The notes under the pieces are model-generated. The model saw only the letters and a program-made list of their open reading frames with translations. It had not been told where the DNA came from and did not search any database. Below are positions 1 through 5,563 of a DNA stretch of 5,563 nt, in pieces. Within the stretch, counting starts at the first letter, position 1; each line of letters opens with the position of its first letter. The position numbers were made by a program, and so were the translations under genes. The stretch is from Clostridia bacterium. Lineage in GTDB: Bacteria > Bacillota > Clostridia > Christensenellales > Maliibacteriaceae. The DNA is taken from assembly GCA_017935825.1 (NCBI GenBank), contig JAGBGW010000251.1:1-5563 (forward strand), read 5' to 3'.

Positions 1-977
1 ACACCGTCCTTGAAGGAGCGCAGAAGTACCCGACGATTCATGCCGCAAAGCACGCAGGCGGTGATGCCTGCCAGAAGGAAAAACAGCGCAAAGATGGGCA
101 TGATCAGGTCCTGCAGGAAGGAAATGAAGGGCGACAGGAACACGCAGCAAAGTCCTGCACCAAGAAGGGAGCAGAAGGCGATGAGCGCCTTTTTCATGTT
201 CTGGCGGACGACGAATTCTTCCTGCATAGCAAGGTGTTTTTCTCTTGCAGCCGCATCGTATACCAAGGACTTTTCGGGATTCTTCTCGATCTTCTTTGCG
301 TATGCGTAGATGAACCCCGACACGATGGGATAGATCACGATGAAGGACACGATGCGCATGGAAAGTCCCGAAAACATGGGAAGGCCCACCAAACCTTGGG
401 CAACGCCCACGGTGAAGGGGTTGCACACGCCCGTTGCAAAACCGCAGCCCACGCAAAGGATGCTCATGCCAAGGCCCACCAGCGCATCCCAACCCATGCA
501 GTAGGCAAGTGCCGCCGCAATGGGTACAAGGGGAACACACTCTTCAAAGGAGCCCACCAGTGCACCCAGTGCCATAAAGAACAGGCAGGTAAGGAAAAGC
601 AGTGCGTATTTCTTCTTTTCGAATCTGTGATGCAGTGCGCCCAGCATGTAGGAAAGCACCCCTGCCGTGTCAAGGGACGTAAACACGCCGCCGATGACAA
701 GAAGGAATGCGATGATGGCGATGATGGTGCCGCCGCCGTCTGCGAAAAGAACGAGAATGGGGGATGCAAGCCATTTCCAAAAGGTGATTCCGCCTGCAAT
801 TTCCGTGTAGGTGCCCGGCACAATGGCGGAAGAGCCGCCCTGCATGACACGCACATAGGTGCCCGAGGGCAGGATAAAGGTCAGAACGTACGTCAGGATC
901 ATCAGTACCAGCAGCATCAAAAGCGCCCCGATGAAGGATTTGACGTTGACGTTCATCAGTTTCTTGTCATTATCCAT
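1..977 (-). CDS. YfcC-family (DcuC superfamily) membrane transporter, 3' part missing
   Basis: Translation from 977 leftward gives 325 codons with no stop and runs off the left edge; family members are usually about 450-500 residues, so roughly two thirds is present. The protein is strongly hydrophobic: a membrane segment at about residues 14-36 ends in LPSGTY, and others lie near 70-100, 124-143, 148-180, 205-228, 264-284 and 290-312. Family-typical motifs are GSFEECVPLVPI (142-153), with its paired acidic residues, and CNPFTVGVAQGLVGLPMFSG (185-204), which closely matches what I recall of YfcC proteins. The family contains inner-membrane carriers, including amino-acid antiporters and proteins annotated as C4-dicarboxylate transporters; annotations vary and the substrate here is unknown. 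The ATG lies one base after the dapF stop with only a weak GAGG about 13 bases upstream, so translation is probably coupled to dapF. Family call is solid; substrate is not. Confidence 0.88.
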   Translation of the reverse strand, partial: MDNDKKLMNVNVKSFIGALLMLLVLMILTYVLTFILPSGTYVRVMQGGSSAIVPGTYTEIAGGITFWKWLASPILVLFADGGGTIIAIIAFLLVIGGVFTSLDTAGVLSYMLGALHHRFEKKKYALLFLTCLFFMALGALVGSFEECVPLVPIAAALAYCMGWDALVGLGMSILCVGCGFATGVCNPFTVGVAQGLVGLPMFSGLSMRIVSFIVIYPIVSGFIYAYAKKIEKNPEKSLVYDAAAREKHLAMQEEFVVRQNMKKALIAFCSLLGAGLCCVFLSPFISFLQDLIMPIFALFFLLAGITACVLCGMNRRVLLRSFKDG

Positions 978-978
978 A

Positions 979-1818
979 TCAGAATTCCAGATCCTCGTCC
1001 AGCACCTCGCCCTGTGCCACGATATTGGTGGGACCCGTCAGATACAGGTCGCAGGTGCCCACGCCGCCCTTTTCAAGCGACACAAACAGCTCACCGCCGG
1101 GCATGGTGATGGAGGTATTCTTACCCGATACAAGACCTTTCAGTGCCAGCACGCTTGCCGTGCAGCCGCAGCCGGTGCCGCAGGCCAGGGTGAAATCTTC
1201 CACGCCGCGCTCAAAGGTGCGGGCAAGGACGTGATTTTCTTCCGTCACATAGCAGAAGGTGACGTTGGCACCCTTGGGGAAGGCTTTGTGCCAGCGCAGT
1301 TTTTCGCCAAGGTCGAAAAGCGCACGCTCGTCCATCTTGTCAAAGTCTTCCAGAATCACGATGGCGTGGGGAAGACCCGGGTTGCCCAGCTCCATATAGC
1401 CGCAAAGGTAGGTCTTGCCGTCCACCTCTGCCTCGCGGTCAAGGTCCACGATGCTGGGGTCGTTGAGGCGAATGCGGTACAGTCTTTTGTCGATGCGCCA
1501 ACCTGTGACGATGCCTGCGGTGGTCTCGATTTTCTGCACTTCACCAGACAGACCCATTTCGTAGCCGTAGCGCACGATGCAGCGTGCGCCGTTGCCGCAC
1601 ATCTCGCCCAAAGAGCCGTCAGCGTTGTAGAAAACCATGCGGAAATCCGCGTCGCCCTGTGCAGGGACCACCACCATCATGCCGTCGGCGCCGATGGAAG
1701 TTCTGTGTGCGCAAAGTTTCTTTGCAATTGCGCTGAAGTCATAGCCGTCCATGGAGCCGTCCATGTTGTTCAGAATGACAAAGTCATTGCCTGCGCCGTG
1801 CATTTTGGTGAATTTCAT
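979..1818 (-). CDS. dapF: Diaminopimelate epimerase DapF
   Basis: Cytoplasmic PLP-independent epimerase that converts LL-2,6-diaminopimelate to the meso form, the precursor of lysine and of peptidoglycan cross-links. The 279-residue product matches the usual length of about 275. It opens with KFTKMHGAGNDF (N11 binds substrate in the family). The two catalytic cysteines are visible: C74 in MCGNGARC and C213 in ACGTGCGCT. Other active-site residues in expected places are N65 (FYNADGS), N185 (GANVTF) and E203-R204 (FERG). The usual GNPH segment reads GNPGLPH (146-151 region), a small variant. Start chosen at 1818 because the family begins MKFTKMHG and an AAAGGAT box sits 8 bases upstream. An in-frame ATG at 1851 would add 11 residues but lies only about 6 bases from the predicted transcript start, leaving no room for a ribosome site. 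The TGA stop is one base before the transporter start. Confidence 0.97.
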   Translation of the reverse strand: MKFTKMHGAGNDFVILNNMDGSMDGYDFSAIAKKLCAHRTSIGADGMMVVVPAQGDADFRMVFYNADGSLGEMCGNGARCIVRYGYEMGLSGEVQKIETTAGIVTGWRIDKRLYRIRLNDPSIVDLDREAEVDGKTYLCGYMELGNPGLPHAIVILEDFDKMDERALFDLGEKLRWHKAFPKGANVTFCYVTEENHVLARTFERGVEDFTLACGTGCGCTASVLALKGLVSGKNTSITMPGGELFVSLEKGGVGTCDLYLTGPTNIVAQGEVLDEDLEF

Positions 1819-1826
1819 AAAAATCA

Positions 1827-1833
1827 ATCCTTT
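1827..1833 (-). promoter_or_regulatory. Ribosome binding site of dapF
   Basis: Reading the minus strand, AAAGGAT lies 8 bases before the ATG at 1818. It decides the dapF start in favour of 1818 over the in-frame ATG at 1851. Confidence 0.75.
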
Positions 1834-1844
1834 CGAATCGGTGT

Positions 1845-1873
1845 TTGACACGAAGTTTATACCATTATATACT
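1845..1873 (+). promoter_or_regulatory. Predicted strong sigma-A promoter for the ridA operon
   Basis: A perfect TTGACA -35 box (1845-1850) is separated by the optimal 17 bases from a TATACT -10 box (1868-1873, 5 of 6 matches). Transcription would start near 1880, leaving a short leader of about 29 bases that contains the ridA ribosome site. No room remains for a riboswitch in this leader. Confidence 0.82.
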
Positions 1874-1875
1874 GG
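1862..1875. repeat. 14-bp near-perfect dyad over both -10 boxes
   Basis: CCATTATATACTGG reads the same on the other strand except at one mispaired position (4 against 11). It is centred on the shared -10 region of the two divergent promoters. It could be an operator or simply the consequence of two back-to-back -10 boxes; the sequence alone cannot separate these. Confidence 0.4.
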
Positions 1876-1893
1876 TTTTAACAGTCAGTTCAA
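1864..1893 (-). promoter_or_regulatory. Predicted sigma-A promoter for dapF and the transporter
   Basis: On the minus strand, TTGAAC (1893-1888, 4 of 6 matches to TTGACA) is followed by an 18-base spacer and a perfect TATAAT (1869-1864). Transcription would start near 1857, giving a leader of about 40 bases before the dapF ATG at 1818. The -10 shares two base pairs with the -10 of the opposite promoter, and the -35 overlaps the DNA that encodes the ridA ribosome site. Prediction from sequence only. Confidence 0.7.
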
Positions 1894-1899
1894 GGAGGT
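1892..1899 (+). promoter_or_regulatory. Ribosome binding site of ridA
   Basis: AAGGAGGT is a near-perfect complement of the 16S rRNA tail and lies 9 bases before the ATG at 1909. It is the strongest ribosome site in the window and predicts high translation of ridA, and by coupling of the gene after it. Confidence 0.88.
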
Positions 1900-1908
1900 A
1901 TATCCTAT

Positions 1909-2292
1909 ATGAAAAATATCATCAGCACCAAAAACGCGCCTGCAGCCATCGGCCCCTATTCTCAGGCTGTGCAGGTGGGCGATCTTGTATTTCTTTCCGG
2001 TCAGCTGGGCGTAAACCCCGAAACGGGCGAATTTGCGCAGGGCGGCGTGGAGGCACAGACCCGTCAGGCATTTGAAAACATCAAGGCAGTGCTGGCAGAG
2101 GCTGGTCTTACCATGGATAACGTGGTCAAAACCACCGTGTTCCTGCAGGACATGAACGATTTCGCCGCCATGAACGGCGTTTATGCCACCTATTTTACCG
2201 AAGGAAGCTACCCTGCAAGAAGCGCTGTGCAGGTGGCAAAACTGCCCAAAGGCGGTCTGGTGGAGATCGAATCCATCGCCTGTGTCAAGTAA
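1909..2292 (+). CDS. ridA: RidA family reactive intermediate (imine/enamine) deaminase
   Basis: A 127-residue protein, the normal RidA (YjgF/YER057c/UK114) length. RidA proteins are cytoplasmic trimers that hydrolyse 2-aminoacrylate and related imines, released by PLP enzymes such as serine/threonine dehydratase, to keto acids and ammonia, protecting other PLP enzymes from damage. Visible hallmarks are the N-terminal APAAIGPYSQAV with Y17, FLSGQLGVNPETGE (29-41), AFENIKAVLAEAG (54-66), and the C-terminal signature YPARSAVQVAKLP (101-113) with the essential arginine R104, followed by VEIE with E119. All residues of the deaminase-active RidA subgroup appear present. It is the first gene of a four-gene unit and has its own strong promoter and ribosome site. 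The TAA stop is one base before the next start. In vivo substrate is inferred from the family. Confidence 0.96.
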   Translation: MKNIISTKNAPAAIGPYSQAVQVGDLVFLSGQLGVNPETGEFAQGGVEAQTRQAFENIKAVLAEAGLTMDNVVKTTVFLQDMNDFAAMNGVYATYFTEGSYPARSAVQVAKLPKGGLVEIESIACVK

Positions 2293-2293
2293 C

Positions 2294-2728
2294 ATGCTTG
2301 TCCGTAAAATCGAAAAAGCCGATCTGCCCCAGCTTGCCGTTCTCTACGAGCAACTGATGGATGCACCCACCGACCTTGCTCTTTTGGAAGAAAACTTTTC
2401 CGCACTGCAAAGCGAAGGCAGAAGCGTCGTGCTTGGCGCCTTTGAAGGCGATACCCTCATCGGCACGGTGTATGTCATCATCTGCCGCGACTTGGTGGAA
2501 ACCTGCCGTCCCTTTGCCGTGGTCGAAAACGTGGTGGTGGATGAACATTTCCGCGGCCGCGGCGCAGGACGGGCGCTGATGCAGGCGGCAGAAGAGGCTG
2601 CGAAAGAATTTGGCTGTACATATATGATGCTGGTCTCGGGCGAAAAACGAACCACGGCGCACAAGCTTTATGCATCCGCAGGGTATGACGTGCCCGTGCG
2701 CGGCTTTAAAAAGTATTTAGAGGAATAA
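2294..2728 (+). CDS. GNAT family N-acetyltransferase
   Basis: A 144-residue single-domain GNAT protein, which transfers an acetyl group from acetyl-CoA to an amine. The N-terminus MLVRKIEKADLPQLAVLYEQL has the usual first strand and helix. Strand 4 and motif A are VVENVVVDEHFRGRGAGRAL (76-95), with the R-G-R-G-A-G pyrophosphate-binding loop at 87-92. Motif B is HKLYASAGY (123-131). The ending GFKKYLEE is common in GNATs annotated as small-molecule or protein acetyltransferases; the acceptor cannot be predicted. The start at 2294 is chosen because it fits the GNAT fold and lies one base after the ridA stop; an earlier in-frame ATG at 2183 would overlap ridA by 110 bases and add a non-GNAT extension. 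There is no clear ribosome site, so translation is probably coupled to ridA. Confidence 0.92.
   Translation: MLVRKIEKADLPQLAVLYEQLMDAPTDLALLEENFSALQSEGRSVVLGAFEGDTLIGTVYVIICRDLVETCRPFAVVENVVVDEHFRGRGAGRALMQAAEEAAKEFGCTYMMLVSGEKRTTAHKLYASAGYDVPVRGFKKYLEE
2719..2725 (+). promoter_or_regulatory. Ribosome binding site of the unknown membrane-anchored gene
   Basis: AGAGGAA lies inside the last codons of the acetyltransferase gene, 6 bases before the ATG at 2732. Its position fixes that start and supports co-translation in one operon. Confidence 0.7.
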
Positions 2729-2731
2729 AAA

Positions 2732-3259
2732 ATGGAACAACCCAAACGTAAAATCTGGCCCTATATCCTGCTGGGCGTGATGATCGCAATTTTCCTGACC
2801 ACGGTGACGGGCAAGGCAAAGTCCGTGACCTATGATCCCGAAACCCTGGCGGAATTTGCAGGCAACGGCATTACCGTGCAGCTGCCCGAAGCCTCCGCCA
2901 AGAAACGCAACCGCGATGTTACCTTCTATTGCATGTGGGAGGAAGGTCTTCTCATCTGCGGCAAGAACACCGAAGAACAGATCGAAGCTGCAGGCTACGA
3001 CCCCGACATGCCGCTGGAGGAATACGCCGCCATCTGCATGCAGGATGCCAACGCTGCAGGCGAGGTCTTCACTGATGACTACGGCAATGTCTGCTTCACC
3101 TACGAAGTGCCGGGCAACGAAAACTCCCTGTACTACTACGTCACCGTCAAGCGCGGCGAGGATACTTATTGGATCTGCAACTTCGTCTGCGAACTGGAGT
3201 TGAAAGACACCTACGAAACCTACTTCCCCCTTTGGGCAAGTACCATCGAAGTGGAATAA
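2732..3259 (+). CDS. Unknown membrane-anchored extracytoplasmic protein with six cysteines
   Basis: I do not recognise a named family. The 175-residue product starts with a short basic stretch (MEQPKRKIW) followed by one hydrophobic segment at about residues 9-26, giving an N-in anchor or an uncleaved signal; there is no lipobox cysteine. The remainder is soluble, acidic and rich in aromatic residues and would lie outside the cell. It contains six cysteines at 67, 76, 102, 121, 149 and 153, the last two as CNFVC. Residues 115-175 alternate strands of aromatic and polar residues (YYYVTVKRGEDTYWICNF, then YFPLWASTIEV), reminiscent of small PsbP/DcrB-like folds often seen in Firmicute hypothetical proteins; that resemblance is an impression, not an established match. 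It starts 3 bases after the acetyltransferase stop and ends 1 base before the protease start. Coding status is supported by the ribosome site, tight packing and uninterrupted frame. Confidence 0.85.
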   Translation: MEQPKRKIWPYILLGVMIAIFLTTVTGKAKSVTYDPETLAEFAGNGITVQLPEASAKKRNRDVTFYCMWEEGLLICGKNTEEQIEAAGYDPDMPLEEYAAICMQDANAAGEVFTDDYGNVCFTYEVPGNENSLYYYVTVKRGEDTYWICNFVCELELKDTYETYFPLWASTIEVE

Positions 3260-3260
3260 G

Positions 3261-3980
3261 ATGAAAAAACTCTACGAAAAAAGTGAATTGCTTTTTGCGC
3301 TTGTCATGATCACACTGTATGTGGTGCTGTTTTCCGCATCCGACAGTTTGTCGGAACTGCTGGGCGTGCAAAAGCTGATCACGGCAATTGCAGGATCGGG
3401 CTTGAGCTTGGTCCTGCTTTTTTGCCTCTGCAGACGGGGATTGTGCGCCCGATACGGTCTTGTGAAAGGGACATATGAAAAAGGCGCTTATCTGTACTTT
3501 TTTCCTCTCGCACTGATGGTTTCAGTCAACCTGTGGGGCGGCGTGCAGATGAACATGACGGTGACTGAGTCCGTTTGCTACGTTATCGCCATGTTCTGTG
3601 TCGGTTTTCTGGAAGAAGTGATCTTCCGCGGCTTTTTGTTCCGTGCCATGGCAAAGGATAATGTAACCTCCGCCGTGATCGTGTCCTCCGTTACCTTCGG
3701 CATCGGACATATCGTAAATTTGCTAAATGGTGCGGAAGTTTTGCCCACGCTGCTTCAAATCTGCTATGCCTGCGCGGCAGGCTTCCTGTTTGTAGTGATC
3801 TTCATCCGCTCGGGCAGCCTTGTACCCTGCATCGTGACCCATTGTGCCATCAATGCGCTGAGCGCCTTTGCCGTGGAACGGGGCAATGCGTTTTCCTTCA
3901 TCACCGCAGGTGTGCTGACGGTGGTATCGGCAGTTTACGCGGTGTGGATTTTGCACCGCACACCAAAAAAGAGCCTGTAA
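3261..3980 (+). CDS. CPBP family intramembrane metalloprotease (CAAX protease-like, Abi)
   Basis: A 239-residue polytopic membrane protein with about seven or eight hydrophobic segments (near 10-27, 38-57, 77-95, 104-117, 136-150, 162-183, 186-204 and 212-232). The CPBP/Abi (Rce1-like) catalytic motifs are all visible: EEVIFRGFLFRAM with E118, E119 and R123; FGIGH with H150 and nearby N153; and THCAINAL with H194 and N198. Rce1-type enzymes cut inside or next to the membrane; bacterial relatives are linked to bacteriocin self-immunity, peptide maturation and surface-protein processing, though most have no known substrate. No bacteriocin gene is visible nearby. The ATG follows the preceding stop by one base with only a weak GGAATAAG upstream, so translation is probably coupled. 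It is the last gene of the ridA unit, followed 5 bases later by a terminator hairpin. Family is confident; role is unknown. Confidence 0.93.
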   Translation: MKKLYEKSELLFALVMITLYVVLFSASDSLSELLGVQKLITAIAGSGLSLVLLFCLCRRGLCARYGLVKGTYEKGAYLYFFPLALMVSVNLWGGVQMNMTVTESVCYVIAMFCVGFLEEVIFRGFLFRAMAKDNVTSAVIVSSVTFGIGHIVNLLNGAEVLPTLLQICYACAAGFLFVVIFIRSGSLVPCIVTHCAINALSAFAVERGNAFSFITAGVLTVVSAVYAVWILHRTPKKSL

Positions 3981-3985
3981 AGATA

Positions 3986-4016
3986 ACTGCATGCAAAACC
4001 TGCATGCAGTATTTTT
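3986..4016 (+). terminator. Rho-independent terminator of the ridA operon
   Basis: ACTGCATGCA (3986-3995) pairs perfectly with TGCATGCAGT (4001-4010) around an AAACC loop, giving a 10-bp stem followed by ATTTTT. It starts 5 bases after the protease stop codon. The T-run is short (five) and the stem is only moderately GC-rich, so some read-through into the ABC transporter gene is possible. Confidence 0.85.
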
Positions 4017-4026
4017 ATGCCAAAAG

Positions 4027-4055
4027 GGGACAAACAGGGGCATTATCTGTATAAT
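4027..4055 (+). promoter_or_regulatory. Predicted promoter of the ABC transporter gene
   Basis: A perfect TATAAT (4050-4055) is preceded at the optimal 17-base spacing by GGGACA (4027-4032, 4 of 6 matches to TTGACA). Start of transcription would be near 4062, about 32 bases before the ATG at 4094. It sits directly behind the terminator, which supports an independent transcription unit. Confidence 0.62.
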
Positions 4056-4073
4056 ATTTTTATGAACCATTGC

Positions 4074-4082
4074 GAAGGAGAA
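4074..4082 (+). promoter_or_regulatory. Ribosome binding site of the ABC transporter, long spacing
   Basis: GAAGGAGAA is a good ribosome site, but its AAGGAG core (4075-4080) ends 13 bases before the ATG at 4094, longer than the usual 5-10. No ATG, GTG or TTG lies between them in frame, so 4094 remains the best start. Confidence 0.65.
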
Positions 4083-4093
4083 CCAAACGATTT

Positions 4094-5563
4094 ATGAGGT
4101 TGTTTTGGAAACTGACAAAAGAAGCGGCGCAGTACAAGATGCTGTACCTTGTGGCGATTTTGGCCACACTTGCGCTGACCGCCGTCAATCTTGCCGCGCC
4201 GCGTGTGCTCTCTGCAATGACGGGACTTGTGGGACAGGGGATGGATGATGCCATGATGCAGGCGATCCTCCGCCTGGCGGTGATCCTGCTTGTTCTTTAT
4301 CTTGCGCGCATCGTGTTCCGTTTTATGAGCAGCTATCTGACCCACAAGGCAGCGTGGCATCTGGTGGGCGACCTGCGCGACCGCATCTACGGCAAATTGC
4401 AGAGCCTTGACATGGGCTTCTTCCATGACAAGCAGACAGGCGATCTGATGAGCCGCGCCATCAATGATACCCGCGATTTTGAATTGCTCTATGCCCACAT
4501 GATCCCCGAATTGATCACCAACGTGGTCACCATGGTGGGTGTGTTCGTCATCCTTCTTGTGATCAACTGGCGTCTTGCCTTGATCACCTGTTTCCCCCTT
4601 CCCATCGTCATGTGGGCAAGTTTGAAATTCAGCACACTGGTCAAACCCTATTTTCAGGAAAATGCCCGCCGCGTGGGTGAACTGAGTGCACAGCTGCAGG
4701 ACAGTCTTTCGGGCATCCATGAGATCCAGTCCTTCGGACAGGAAGAATACGAGGGCGGCCGCATCCATGAAAAGAACTTTGCACAGGTGCGCTCCATGCT
4801 GGCTGCCCTGCGTGCAAGTGCGGTGTTCCATCCCACGGTGGAGTTTTTGTCTTCCGTAGGTTCTGTGCTGGTGGTATTCTTCGGCGGTCTGCTTGCTGTG
4901 CGCGGACAGGTTTCCGTGGAACAGATTGTGGCATTTATGCTGTACCTTGCCATGTTTTATACGCCCATTTCGGGTCTTGCAACGCTGCTTGAAAACCTGC
5001 AGCAGTCCCTTGCTGGTGCAGAGCGTGTGGCGCTGGTGCTGGAAACGCCCTCTGCCATCACCGATGCAGACGACGCAGCTGACATGGGCAAGGCGAAAGG
5101 TTCCATCGAATTTGAGAATGTCTCCTTCCACTACGAGGAAGATTCTCCCGTGCTCAAAAACGTCTCCTTCTCCTGCAAGCCCGGGCAGATGATCGCCCTT
5201 GTGGGTCCCACGGGTGTGGGCAAGACCACCACCACGGAGCTTCTTTCAAGATTCTATGATCCAGTGCAGGGACGAGTTTTGATCGACGGTCAGGATATCC
5301 GTCATGTGACGGTCAGGAGCCTGCGCCGCAACATTTCCCCCGTGCTGCAGGATACCTTCCTTTTCAACGGCACCATCGCAGAAAACATCGCCTATGCAAA
5401 GCCCGATGCCACGCAGACGGAAATTGAAGCGGCGGCAAAGGCGGCCAACATCCACGACGATATCGCCGCCATGACCGACGGCTATCAGACCCAGGTGGGC
5501 GAGCGCGGCACCCGTCTGTCGGGCGGACAAAAACAGCGCATTGCCATCGCCCGTGCAATGCAC
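4094..5563 (+). CDS. ABC exporter half-transporter (fused membrane and ATPase domains), 3' end missing
   Basis: 490 codons are present, ending at the right edge; complete half-exporters are about 570-620 residues, so about 100 are missing. The N-terminal membrane domain spans roughly residues 15-300, with hydrophobic segments near 17-35, 58-78, 138-157, 161-178, 252-269 and 277-295. It carries the typical coupling-region text LDMGFFHDKQTGDLMSRAIND (105-125). The ATPase domain begins at about 337 (IEFENVSFHYEE). Walker A is GPTGVGKTT (371-379), the Q-loop glutamine is Q419 in VLQDTFLFNGTIAENI, the X-loop is VGERGTRLSGGQ and the signature LSGGQ is 475-479. Walker B, the catalytic glutamate and the H-loop lie beyond the window, so catalytic competence cannot be judged. 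Such proteins dimerise and export lipids, peptides or drugs with ATP; the substrate is not evident. Many Firmicute relatives occur as adjacent heterodimer pairs, so a partner gene could follow. Separated from the upstream operon by a terminator and its own promoter. Confidence 0.95.
   Translation, partial: MRLFWKLTKEAAQYKMLYLVAILATLALTAVNLAAPRVLSAMTGLVGQGMDDAMMQAILRLAVILLVLYLARIVFRFMSSYLTHKAAWHLVGDLRDRIYGKLQSLDMGFFHDKQTGDLMSRAINDTRDFELLYAHMIPELITNVVTMVGVFVILLVINWRLALITCFPLPIVMWASLKFSTLVKPYFQENARRVGELSAQLQDSLSGIHEIQSFGQEEYEGGRIHEKNFAQVRSMLAALRASAVFHPTVEFLSSVGSVLVVFFGGLLAVRGQVSVEQIVAFMLYLAMFYTPISGLATLLENLQQSLAGAERVALVLETPSAITDADDAADMGKAKGSIEFENVSFHYEEDSPVLKNVSFSCKPGQMIALVGPTGVGKTTTTELLSRFYDPVQGRVLIDGQDIRHVTVRSLRRNISPVLQDTFLFNGTIAENIAYAKPDATQTEIEAAAKAANIHDDIAAMTDGYQTQVGERGTRLSGGQKQRIAIARAMH

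Noticed and set aside
234..1109. A 291-codon open frame on the plus strand opposite the transporter gene
   Set aside because: It crosses from the antisense of the transporter into the antisense of dapF and has a low-complexity His/Lys/Gly-rich product; no ribosome site or promoter supports it.
859..1848. A 329-codon open frame on the plus strand opposite dapF
   Set aside because: It lies antisense to a fully convincing dapF, has no ribosome site, and its product is rich in His, Ala, Val and Cys, as expected from the complement of biased codons.
1819..1851. Upstream ATG at 1851 as the dapF start
   Set aside because: It adds 11 residues not seen in the family and falls about 6 bases from the predicted transcript start with no ribosome site; 1818 has a good one.
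1819..1908. Possible riboswitch (lysine or other) in the divergent intergenic region
   Set aside because: Only 90 bases, filled by two promoters and two ribosome sites; the leaders of about 29 and 40 bases are too short for a lysine riboswitch.
2183..2293. Upstream extension of the acetyltransferase to an ATG inside ridA
   Set aside because: It would overlap ridA by 110 bases and add 37 residues unlike any GNAT; the ATG at 2294 gives a normal GNAT N-terminus and a one-base junction.
1885..2295. A 136-codon minus-strand frame across ridA and the intergenic region
   Set aside because: Antisense to ridA with no motif, and it would run into the divergent promoter region; a shadow of the ridA codon pattern.
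3986..4010. The TGCATGCA repeats considered as a regulator binding site or mobile-element end
   Set aside because: The two copies are the arms of one hairpin next to a T-run directly after a stop codon, so a terminator explains them fully; no transposase or target duplication is nearby.
4043..5131. A 362-codon open frame on the minus strand opposite the ABC transporter
   Set aside because: It mirrors the ABC coding frame; the translation is His/Gln/Lys-rich without any domain, and the exporter motifs on the plus strand are unambiguous.

Overview
The window most resembles a chromosomal segment of a moderately GC-rich anaerobic Firmicute. A gut-type clostridial lineage such as the Oscillospirales is my guess. 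This rests on strong AGGAGG-type ribosome binding sites, consensus sigma-A promoters, very tight gene packing and the style of the proteins. The taxonomic call is an inference; no rRNA or marker gene is present.

Layout. On the minus strand (reading right to left) are dapF, diaminopimelate epimerase (1818 down to 979), and, after a single spacer base, a YfcC/DcuC-type membrane transporter that runs off the left edge (977 down to 1). A divergent intergenic region (1819-1908) holds two convincing promoters pointing away from each other. Their -10 boxes overlap. On the plus strand a compact four-gene unit follows: ridA (1909-2292), a GNAT acetyltransferase (2294-2728), a membrane-anchored cysteine-containing protein of unknown function (2732-3259) and a CPBP (CAAX-like) membrane protease (3261-3980). 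The gaps between them are 1, 3 and 1 bases. A perfect 10-bp hairpin followed by a T-run ends this unit (3986-4016). A new promoter (4027-4055) then drives an exporter-type ABC half-transporter (4094 to the right edge), cut inside its ATPase domain just after the signature motif.

How the genes work together. DapF makes meso-diaminopimelate for peptidoglycan and lysine; the coupled carrier probably moves an amino acid or carboxylate across the membrane, but its substrate cannot be read from sequence. RidA removes reactive enamine/imine by-products of PLP enzymes. The three genes after ridA have no evident biochemical link to it, although their packing predicts one transcript. The ABC gene appears to be a separate unit. 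Every stretch longer than about 110 bases is accounted for by a gene. I saw no tRNA, rRNA, CRISPR array, insertion sequence or prophage feature, and nothing that amounts to a clearly new system. The best leads are the overlapping divergent promoters, the unknown cysteine-rich protein paired with the CPBP protease, and the dapF-transporter coupling.
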